Source of the DNA: an uncultured Campylobacter sp.
Lineage (GTDB): Bacteria; Campylobacterota; Campylobacteria; Campylobacterales; Campylobacteraceae
Length of the DNA stretch: 14,163 nt
Direction of reading: 5' to 3'
NCBI RefSeq assembly: GCF_938040115.1
Contig: NZ_CALHXD010000156.1
Coordinates: forward strand, 1-14,163
Position numbers and translations under genes: made by a program. How positions within the stretch are numbered: position 1 is the first letter of the stretch; each line of letters begins with the position of its first letter. The notes below the pieces were generated by a model. It worked only from the letters and a program-made list of their open reading frames with translations, did no database searches and was not told the DNA's origin. Below are positions 1 to 5,253 of the stretch, one piece after another.

Positions 1-777
1 GCTATTTACGATAGAGAGCATATCATCGCTCGTCGTGATCGCCTTTGAGTTGGCTTCGTACGCACGCTGACCCGTGATGAGATCGGTCATCTCCTCAACC
101 AGCTGAACGTTACTCATCTCGACAAACCCCTGTCTGATCGTACCCAGACCGTCAAGACCCGCCGTACCAACTACGACCTCGCCGCTAGAGCCAGTCGGCA
201 GATAGAGGTTGTCGCCCATAGAGTGTAGGCCTGCCGGGTTGATAAAATTTGCTAGCTCAATACGGCCTACCTGCGTCATCTCGGTGTTGCCAGGCTGAAG
301 TACTGAGACGGTGCCGTCGGTGCCGACTGAAACCTGCGTGGCATCGGCCGGGATAGTCATCTGCGGCTGAAGCACGTAGCCGTCGGAGTTTACGATCGTG
401 CCTTCGCTATCTAGCTTAAAGGCGCCGTTTCTAGTATACGCCGTCGTGCCGTCTGGAAGCTGCACCTGAAAAAAACCGTTGCCAGCTATAACCATATCGA
501 GGTTATTGCTCGTTTCTTTAAAATAGCCTTGCGAAAATATCTTCGTTATCGCCGTCGGACGCGCGCCTAGACCCACCTCGATACCCGTTGGGCTTTTCGT
601 CGTGGCGCTGGTTGCAGTGCCGGCATACTCCATGACCTGATACATCAGATCGGCAAACTCGGCGCGGTTTTTCTTGTAGCCGATGGTGTTTACGTTTGCG
701 ATGTTGTGCGACGTAACGTCGATCTGGGTTTGTTGGGCGATCATGCCGGTGGCGGCGGAGTAAATAGACCTCATCAT
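1..777 (-). CDS. flgG: FlgG, flagellar distal rod protein (3' end off the window)
   Basis: FlgG builds the distal rod, the part of the flagellar drive shaft that crosses the periplasm and outer membrane; subunits leave through the flagellar export apparatus, so no Sec signal is expected or seen. I translated the minus strand from 777 and it stays open to the window edge, giving 259 residues. The N-terminus MMRSIYSAATGM followed by SHNIANVNTIGYKKN is the rod/hook family D0 motif. Later landmarks are YQVMEYAGTATSAT, EVGLGARPTAI, GNGFFQVQLPDGTTAY, and near the end VEEMTDLITGQRAYEANSK, the family C-terminal helix. The last visible residues are DMLSIVNS, so only about three residues and the stop (usually LKR) are missing. 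The start at 777 is chosen because AGAGGA (785-790) lies 7 nt upstream; the second Met at 774 is less well placed. Expression is probably sigma-54 dependent (see the promoters at 1098-1113 and 966-981). Confidence 0.96.
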   Translation of the reverse strand, partial: MMRSIYSAATGMIAQQTQIDVTSHNIANVNTIGYKKNRAEFADLMYQVMEYAGTATSATTKSPTGIEVGLGARPTAITKIFSQGYFKETSNNLDMVIAGNGFFQVQLPDGTTAYTRNGAFKLDSEGTIVNSDGYVLQPQMTIPADATQVSVGTDGTVSVLQPGNTEMTQVGRIELANFINPAGLHSMGDNLYLPTGSSGEVVVGTAGLDGLGTIRQGFVEMSNVQLVEEMTDLITGQRAYEANSKAITTSDDMLSIVNS

Positions 778-830
778 TTCATTTTCCTCTTTCTACAGGC
801 GCGTCGCGCTTTGGTTTTATACGTCGTTGT

Positions 831-886
831 GTTTTATTTTGACTTCGGTCACATACGCCCAGTATGCTCCCTCGTCAAAATAAAAC
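831..886 (-). repeat. 13-bp inverted repeat in the flgG leader
   Basis: GTTTTATTTTGAC (831-843) is matched exactly by GTCAAAATAAAAC (874-886), with 30 nt between them. Inside the loop a second small inverted repeat, CATAC/GTATG (852-856 and 862-866), allows a nested stem. The element lies about 55 nt upstream of the flgG start on the transcribed leader. The ribosome binding site itself is outside it. It could be an RNA structure in the flgG leader or part of a dispersed repeat; the sequence does not decide between them. Confidence 0.7.
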
Positions 887-965
887 CCGCCTCGTCTAAT
901 CCGTAAATCGCTTCCGCTTAGTCATTACCTTAGCTTTGAGCGCCTTATCTTTATTTGTTTAATTT

Positions 966-981
966 GCAAAAAATATTCCAA
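966..981 (-). promoter_or_regulatory. Candidate sigma-54 promoter, proximal to flgG
   Basis: On the minus strand this reads TTGGAATATTTTTTGC: GG (979-978), then exactly 10 nt, then GC (967-966), which is the -24/-12 spacing RpoN needs. The -12 side is TTTGCA. Transcription would begin near 955, leaving a leader of about 180 nt before flgG. The match is weaker than the upstream copy because AAT replaces AAC and the spacer is nearly all T, so it may be fortuitous. Confidence 0.45.
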
Positions 982-1097
982 ATTTGCAGTCTTAAATTTT
1001 ACGCTTTTGCATAAAACCGTCGCCGACTATTTTTATGCCTGGCGAACGTCTAAAATTTACAAATTCGGCGCGATTTCTCGCATTTCTTAACTGTTTA

Positions 1098-1113
1098 GCA
1101 AAAGGCGTTCCAA
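1098..1113 (-). promoter_or_regulatory. Sigma-54 (RpoN) promoter upstream of flgG
   Basis: The minus strand reads TTTGGAACGCCTTTTGCTAA. The -24 GG (1111-1110) and -12 GC (1099-1098) are separated by exactly 10 nt, and the flanks TTTGGAAC and TTGCT agree fully with the Campylobacter RpoN consensus as I know it. Predicted start is about 1087, so the flgG leader would be roughly 310 nt. Rod and hook genes are known members of the RpoN/FlgSR regulon in Campylobacter, so the neighbouring gene supports the call. Confidence 0.72.
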
Positions 1114-1127
1114 ATTTGCAAATTTGG
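1110..1127. repeat. 18-bp perfect palindrome
   Basis: CCAAATTTGCAAATTTGG is identical to its reverse complement. Its left end overlaps the -24 GG of the sigma-54 promoter at 1098-1113, so the two cannot be occupied independently if a protein binds here. It is built from AAATTT units that are common throughout the window, so chance composition may explain part of it. Confidence 0.6.
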
Positions 1128-1316
1128 GGAAATTTGAAAATATTTTGGCAGAAGTATTTTGAATTTATATTAGCTATAGGGTTTTTAATATATAGCGATT
1201 TATGTTTATTAAAATTTAAAAACCTTAGCGGAAATATCTTTGAACGGATTTGCGAGTTGTGCAAATTTTTACTAGCAAGACTAGACACGTAGCCTGTCGC
1301 CGCGAGTAAAAATTAA

Positions 1317-1342
1317 ATCTCTCGCAAATACGTCAAAGAGAT
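1317..1342 (-). terminator. Possible terminator after flgF
   Basis: On the minus strand ATCTCT, a 14-nt loop and AGAGAT form a six-pair stem that starts about 10 nt past the flgF stop and is followed by TTTAATTTTTACT. The T-rich tail fits intrinsic termination, but the stem is short with only two G-C pairs, so this is tentative. Confidence 0.3.
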
Positions 1343-1352
1343 AACGCTAAAT

Positions 1353-2165
1353 TTAGACTTTCGTGTTAGCGAGCTTGCTTATAGCTTCCTGATTTAGATC
1401 ATCCATATGCGACGTCATCACCTTTTGATACATCTCGACAAAACGCTGCGTCTCGATCAGTCCGACCATCTCAGTCACGGCGTTTACGTTGGAGATTTGA
1501 GTGTATTTCCACGCGACCGTGTCTATCTCGCCGCCCACGTCTTCAAGCTCCTTTAAATTTGGCAAAACATAGAGATTATCGCCCTCTTTTGTTAGATTTC
1601 GTATCTCTTTTGGCTGCGCGATATAAAGCCTAGCTAGCGGCTCCTCGTTCGAGTAGAGATTGCCGTTTTTATCGGCGGAAAAGCGCTCTCCCTGCGGGAT
1701 TTGGATACCTTGAAAATTATTCGTAAAATAATCGCTCGGCAGCACTTTATAGCCCTCTTTTGTTACCAAAAATCCGTCCTCGTCGAGATTAAACGAGCCA
1801 TTTTTGGTTAGGCGCACGTCGCCGGGCTTCACCTCGACTAAGAAAAACAGATCCTCTCGCTTCATCGCAAAGTCAAGGTCGTTGTTTGAAAATTTAAGCC
1901 CGCCCTGACTAAAATCCACGTATTGCTCCGAGATTTGCGGCACTCTATCGATAGTTCTGTTTAGAAATTTCGCTGCGTCTTTCGTGTGATTTTCTATCGG
2001 TAGCTCGTCGCGATACTCCTTAAAAATCCTCTCAAAATCACCCACTACGACGTCGTCGCGTTTAAAGCCGATAGTATTTATGTTAGCAAGGTTGTTTGCG
2101 ATGACGTCTAGGCGGTTAAACTGCGTCACCATGGCGCCGGTTGCTTGGTAGTAGCCGTTGTTCAT
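1353..2165 (-). CDS. flgF: FlgF/FlgG2, flagellar proximal rod protein
   Basis: A 270-residue flagellar basal-body rod protein of the FlgF type, called flgG2 in older Campylobacter annotation. It sits in the periplasmic rod below FlgG and is secreted by the flagellar export system. The N-terminal helix (residues 1-36, MNNGYYQATGAM followed by NNLANINTIGFKRD) is the rod-family D0 signature. The middle carries LTKNGSFNLDEDGFLVTKEG, the family D1 strand region. The C-terminal helix includes NVNAVTEMVGLIETQRF. The start at 2165 has AAGGA at 2173-2177, 7 nt upstream. The gene is normally directly next to flgG; here the same order is kept but with a 575-bp gap. A well-matched sigma-54 promoter lies upstream at 2251-2266. 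The choice between the FlgF and FlgG2 names is a nomenclature issue; membership of the rod family is secure. Confidence 0.94.
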   Translation of the reverse strand: MNNGYYQATGAMVTQFNRLDVIANNLANINTIGFKRDDVVVGDFERIFKEYRDELPIENHTKDAAKFLNRTIDRVPQISEQYVDFSQGGLKFSNNDLDFAMKREDLFFLVEVKPGDVRLTKNGSFNLDEDGFLVTKEGYKVLPSDYFTNNFQGIQIPQGERFSADKNGNLYSNEEPLARLYIAQPKEIRNLTKEGDNLYVLPNLKELEDVGGEIDTVAWKYTQISNVNAVTEMVGLIETQRFVEMYQKVMTSHMDDLNQEAISKLANTKV

Positions 2166-2187
2166 TTACTTTTCCTTATTTTGGCGA

Positions 2188-2229
2188 CTCGTCTTTTTTG
2201 CTACGCTTTGCTTGCAACTTTCAGACGAG
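2188..2229 (-). repeat. 7-bp inverted repeat in the flgF leader
   Basis: CTCGTCT (2188-2194) and AGACGAG (2223-2229) are exact inverted copies with 28 nt between them. They fall in the transcribed leader of flgF, between the sigma-54 start (about 2240) and the ribosome binding site (2173-2177), leaving the latter free. The motif GACGAG also occurs in the flgG leader (next to and inside the repeat there). Confidence 0.4.
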
Positions 2230-2250
2230 CACATTTTTCTGATTAGATCA

Positions 2251-2266
2251 GCAACTTCCGTTCCAA
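2251..2266 (-). promoter_or_regulatory. Sigma-54 (RpoN) promoter of flgF
   Basis: Minus strand TTGGAACGGAAGTTGC: -24 GG (2264-2263) and -12 GC (2252-2251) with exactly 10 nt between, flanked by TTGGAAC and TTGCT. Predicted start is near 2240, about 75 nt before the flgF ATG. It lies in the divergent spacer facing the rpoD promoter. Spacing, sequence and the downstream rod gene all agree. Confidence 0.8.
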
Positions 2267-2354
2267 CTCAAATTTAATAAAATTTTCAGCAAATTTAGCC
2301 TACGTAAAAATGCCCGAATAATCGTATTTTTATTAATATTTAAAGAAGTTTGGG

Positions 2355-2360
2355 TATAAT
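2355..2360 (+). promoter_or_regulatory. rpoD sigma-70 promoter, -10 box
   Basis: TTGGGTATAATCC contains a perfect TATAAT (2355-2360) preceded by an A/T-rich stretch and no clear -35, which is normal for Campylobacter sigma-70 promoters. Transcription should start near 2367, 25 nt before the ATG at 2392. Its position rules out the upstream start at 2350 as the main one. Confidence 0.75.
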
Positions 2361-2391
2361 CCTCGTTTTCTACAAAAAGAAGGAATCCCGA

Positions 2392-4275
2392 ATGAGTACC
2401 GCAAAAAAAGAGGCATTGTCGCTCATAGAAGAGCTTTTCAAAGAAAATGCCAAAGGCTATATCACTTACGAAAAACTAGTTAAATTCCTAGACAAAGCGC
2501 CGACCGCAGCGATAGCAAAAAAGATAGAGTCGCTGGCGAAAGAAAATAAAGTCCAGCTCATCACCTCAGCTGAAATCGCTAAAATGCGCAATATCGAAGA
2601 CGCTAAAAAGCGTCGCGAGGAGCTAGCAAAACTAGCCGACGACAATCTAGAGGAAGAATTTGACCTAGCCAGCGAAACCGATCTGCTCGAGTGGTCGCGC
2701 TCGGATAGTCCCGTGCGTATGTACCTACGCGAAATGGGTCAAATCGCGCTACTAACCAAAGAAGAAGAAGTAGAAATCAGCAAAAAAATCGAGCTTGGCG
2801 AAGATATCATCATTGACGCATTTTGCTCAGTACCATACCTTATCGATTTTATTCTTGACTACAAAGAGCCGCTTATAAACCGCGAACGCCGCGTAAAAGA
2901 GCTTTTTAGAAGCTTTGACGACGAAGGTGAGGAAGGCAGCGAAGAGGTCGAAGAAGAGGAAGAAAACGAAGAAGTCGAGGATGATGTCGAGGAAGGCGAA
3001 GAGAAAGAAGCCAAGCCAAAAAAACACAATAAAAAAGACGACAAACGAGCCGAAAAAGTAATCGAGAGTTTTAAAGCGCTCGAAAAGGCCAAAAAAGAGT
3101 GGCTAAAAACTGCAAATAAACAAAACGAAGTAGAGACTGAGGATGAGTTTTTAGCAAAGATAACGCTTGCGTTTAAAAAGAAAATTTTAAAAGACAAGCT
3201 AATGGATCTAGGGCCTACCAGCAAGCTCATAACCGAGATCGTAAAGTCGATGGAAACGGCGCTAAAGAGCGATGACGACTTCGACAAAGAGCTAAAAAGG
3301 CTTGAGTATAAACTACCGATGTTTAGCGACGAACTAAAGAAAAATCACAAGTCGATCCTAAAAGATATCATCAAGCTCAGCAAAGAAGATATCATCGCGC
3401 GAGTACCCGAGGCTACGATGGTATCAACCTACGTGGAGATCAAAAAGCTATTTGCGACCAAGGAAGCGAGCAAGAGCGGATTTAACCTAGATCCGATACT
3501 TTTAAAGGAAATTTTAGAGCAAATCAAGCGCGGCAAAAAGATATCCGACGAAGCAAAAGCCAGGATGGCAAAGTCAAATTTACGCCTAGTCGTGAGCATC
3601 GCCAAGCGCTACACAAACCGTGGTTTGCCGTTTTTAGACTTGATTCAAGAGGGTAACATCGGGCTAATGAAAGCGGTCGATAAATTTGAATATAAAAAGG
3701 GGTATAAATTTTCGACTTATGCGACGTGGTGGATACGTCAGGCTATCAGCCGTGCTATCGCTGATCAAGCTCGTACGATACGTATCCCTATCCATATGAT
3801 AGAAACGATAAACCGTATAAACAAAATCAACCGAAAATACCTACAAGAAGAAGGTAAAGAGCCGGATATAAACGTAATCGCAGCCGAGGTCGGACTAAGC
3901 GCGGACAAGATAAAACAGGTCATCAAAATAACCAAAGAGCCTATCAGCCTAGAAGCCCCTATCGGCAACGAAGACGACGGTAAATTTGGAGATTTCGTCG
4001 AGGACAGAAGCTCTCTAAGCCCGATGGATCACATCCTAAAAAACGACCTAAAAGAGCAGATCGACGAAGTCCTAGATCAGCTAAACGAGCGCGAAAAAGC
4101 CGTCATTAGGATGAGATTTGGCCTGCTCGACGACGAGAGCGACCGCACGCTAGAAGAGATCGGCAAGGAGCTAAACGTAACCCGCGAGCGCGTCCGCCAG
4201 ATCGAAAGCTCTGCCATCAAAAAACTAAAACACCCAAAAGTCGGTAGAAAACTCAAAAACTACATCGAGGGCTAA
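2392..4275 (+). CDS. rpoD: RpoD, primary sigma-70 factor
   Basis: The housekeeping sigma subunit, which directs RNA polymerase to most promoters. The start at 2392 gives 627 residues, near the usual length in Campylobacter. It has AAGGAA at 2380-2385, while the upstream start at 2350 would fall before the transcript begins. Region 1.1 covers about residues 1-80. Region 1.2 begins at DSPVRMYLREMGQI (about 105). A highly acidic Glu/Asp run followed by a Lys-rich patch occupies about 177-220, inside the variable region between 1.2 and 2. Region 2 starts near 396 (NLRLVVSIAKRY) and includes QEGNIGLMKAVDKFEY and the -10 reading motif TYATWWIRQAI (442-452). Region 3 includes the PIHMIETINRINK stretch. 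The region 4.2 helix-turn-helix is at about 585-615 (RTLEEIGKELNVTRERVRQI). No key segment is missing. It is transcribed alone from its own promoter, divergent from flgF. Confidence 0.97.
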   Translation: MSTAKKEALSLIEELFKENAKGYITYEKLVKFLDKAPTAAIAKKIESLAKENKVQLITSAEIAKMRNIEDAKKRREELAKLADDNLEEEFDLASETDLLEWSRSDSPVRMYLREMGQIALLTKEEEVEISKKIELGEDIIIDAFCSVPYLIDFILDYKEPLINRERRVKELFRSFDDEGEEGSEEVEEEEENEEVEDDVEEGEEKEAKPKKHNKKDDKRAEKVIESFKALEKAKKEWLKTANKQNEVETEDEFLAKITLAFKKKILKDKLMDLGPTSKLITEIVKSMETALKSDDDFDKELKRLEYKLPMFSDELKKNHKSILKDIIKLSKEDIIARVPEATMVSTYVEIKKLFATKEASKSGFNLDPILLKEILEQIKRGKKISDEAKARMAKSNLRLVVSIAKRYTNRGLPFLDLIQEGNIGLMKAVDKFEYKKGYKFSTYATWWIRQAISRAIADQARTIRIPIHMIETINRINKINRKYLQEEGKEPDINVIAAEVGLSADKIKQVIKITKEPISLEAPIGNEDDGKFGDFVEDRSSLSPMDHILKNDLKEQIDEVLDQLNEREKAVIRMRFGLLDDESDRTLEEIGKELNVTRERVRQIESSAIKKLKHPKVGRKLKNYIEG

Positions 4276-4286
4276 ATTTAGCCCTC
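4267..4286 (+). terminator. rpoD terminator hairpin containing the stop codon
   Basis: GAGGGCTAAATTTAGCCCTC is a perfect 20-bp palindrome. The rpoD stop TAA (4273-4275) lies within its left half. It is followed by CTCTTTTAT, a modest T-rich tail. With only four to six unpaired loop bases it should fold well; the weak tail lowers certainty that termination is efficient. Confidence 0.6.
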
Positions 4287-4439
4287 CTCTTTTATAGCGG
4301 ATCGGCAAATAAAACCCGTTACCAAATTTAAAGAAAAATCAAAGGCGCAAAGATAGATCAGAAACCCCTGGCCGAGATAAAATTCCGCGGCATAGCGTCT
4401 AATATTTTAATCATCGAAGGCTACATATCTATTTGGGCT

Positions 4440-5048
4440 TTGTGCGAATTTTGCAGCCGCGTTTCGCTAGCTGGATTTTTGACCGCCGTGTTTTTTATCT
4501 GCTTTACTTTTCTTGCATCGATGATTTTTAAGCTTCTTGTTGCTAGACAAATCTCCAAACTCTCTGCAAGCAAGCTTTTTACGAGAATTTCCTCCGCGCT
4601 AATCGCGGCGGCGCTAATAGCGATTTTATGGCTATCTATGGCATTGTATTCGGTAAGTCAAGTCGGTTTTAGTGCGGTAGAGTATGCCGCGGCGCAGATT
4701 GGAGGCTCTTTTGTTGACAATGCTTATTCTGTAATCGGAGCAGTCGCAAGTAATTTTTTAAACATACAAGGCTCAGCTCTTACGATATTTCTTACCATAG
4801 ACTCTATTCTTACTATCTACTTTTGGCTTATGCTCGGCGTTGCGTACTATCTGCTCGGCAAAGATACGCAGAGCAGTGCTTTCTACATCTACTCAGGCTT
4901 AGCCTTTATGTGCATAGCGCTTCAGTTTATCGATTTTTCGTCCCTTAACGGTTTGGTATCTCCATACGCGCTGCTTACGATAGCGCTTTTGATCCCGCTT
5001 TGCGAACTAGCAGCTTGGGCTAGGATCAAAAATATCGCTCTAGCGTAG
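4440..5048 (+). CDS. Unrecognised membrane protein, start uncertain
   Basis: I do not recognise this protein. From the TTG at 4440 it has 202 residues and about five hydrophobic segments: roughly 10-33, 45-72, 108-140, 148-168 and 172-196. It is therefore almost certainly an inner-membrane protein, with no soluble domain. The start is unresolved. TTG has no Shine-Dalgarno sequence at proper distance; GAAGG at 4416-4420 is 19 nt away. The first in-frame ATG (4521) falls inside the first membrane segment. The frame stays open upstream to a stop at 4329-4331 with no ATG, GTG or other TTG. Either a rare start such as ATT (4431) is used, or the 5' end has been lost. It stands alone between rpoD and the importer operon, so context gives no clue to function. 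Confidence 0.55.
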   Translation: MCEFCSRVSLAGFLTAVFFICFTFLASMIFKLLVARQISKLSASKLFTRISSALIAAALIAILWLSMALYSVSQVGFSAVEYAAAQIGGSFVDNAYSVIGAVASNFLNIQGSALTIFLTIDSILTIYFWLMLGVAYYLLGKDTQSSAFYIYSGLAFMCIALQFIDFSSLNGLVSPYALLTIALLIPLCELAAWARIKNIALA

Positions 5049-5089
5049 CCCTAAAATTTAAAAACTTCAAGTTTTATCACAGCCGCCAT

Positions 5090-5129
5090 ACTAGCCGTTT
5101 TGCTAAATTTTATCGAAAACGGCACTAGT
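5090..5129 (+). terminator. Hairpin downstream of the 4440-5048 gene
   Basis: GCCGTTTT (5094-5101) pairs fully with AAAACGGC (5116-5123). After a two-base bulge on the right, ACTA (5090-5093) pairs with TAGT (5126-5129). A smaller AAAAC/GTTTT stem precedes it at 5061-5075. There is no T run after it, so it may be a transcript end or merely a stable structure between two transcription units. Confidence 0.35.
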
Positions 5130-5173
5130 GTCGCCTCTCAAATTTTATGATAAATTCATCGCTGTTTTTGTAA

Positions 5174-5179
5174 TATAAT
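5174..5179 (+). promoter_or_regulatory. -10 box, upstream promoter of the importer operon
   Basis: TTTTTGTAATATAATGC contains TATAAT at 5174-5179. Transcription would start near 5186, at the left arm of the inverted repeat at 5182-5229, so the repeat would form the beginning of the RNA. A second TATAAT at 5228-5233 gives an alternative promoter much closer to the gene. Confidence 0.5.
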
Positions 5180-5181
5180 GC

Positions 5182-5229
5182 TATTTATTTATGAGCTAAA
5201 AATGCTTATTTGTAGCCTATAAATAAATA
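5182..5229. promoter_or_regulatory. Inverted repeat, probable operator of the importer operon
   Basis: TATTTATTTAT (5182-5192) and ATAAATAAATA (5219-5229) are exact inverted copies. The pairing continues inward through GCTA/TAGC (5195-5198 and 5213-5216) after one wobble and one mismatch, giving about 17 paired positions around a 14-nt centre. It starts just past the first TATAAT, and its right arm runs into the second one, so a bound repressor would block both. It does not clearly match Fur, NikR or ModE sites as I know them; the regulator is unknown. Confidence 0.5.
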
Positions 5230-5233
5230 TAAT
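5228..5233 (+). promoter_or_regulatory. -10 box, second candidate promoter of the importer operon
   Basis: AAATATAATTTAA holds a perfect TATAAT about 21 nt before the ATG at 5254. The transcript leader would be very short (around 15 nt) but would include the AAGGA at 5244-5248. In this A/T-rich stretch a chance match is possible. Confidence 0.35.
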
Positions 5234-5253
5234 TTAAAAACTTAAGGAAAAAC

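Larger units (their letters stand above)
778..1352. other. Long non-coding spacer between flgF and flgG
   Basis: This 575-bp stretch holds no protein I believe. The open frames across it (1035-1292 plus, 992-1288 minus) overlap each other, lack a good ribosome binding site, and translate to compositions expected from AAATTT-rich DNA. What it does hold is regulatory: two GG-N10-GC sigma-54 elements on the minus strand, an 18-bp palindrome at 1110-1127, the inverted repeat at 831-886, and a possible flgF terminator at 1317-1342. A nine-codon frame on the minus strand beginning near 926 (MTKRKRFTD) has an AAGG just upstream but nothing else to support it. Confidence 0.6.

Noticed and set aside
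706..906. Open frame on the plus strand over the flgG start
   Set aside because: It is antisense to the conserved FlgG N-terminus and its leader, with no ribosome binding site and no recognisable protein pattern.
992..1292. Two overlapping open frames on opposite strands in the flgF-flgG spacer
   Set aside because: They cover each other, have no ribosome binding sites, and their composition follows the AAATTT-rich DNA. The sigma-54 elements explain the region better.
2350..2391. Upstream ATG extension of rpoD by 14 residues
   Set aside because: The TATAAT at 2355-2360 lies inside the extension, so the transcript starts after this ATG; the 2392 ATG has a good AAGGAA.
2827..3287. Long open frames antisense to the acidic part of rpoD
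   Set aside because: Ser- and Phe-rich mirror images of Glu/Lys codons; a typical shadow of biased coding sequence.
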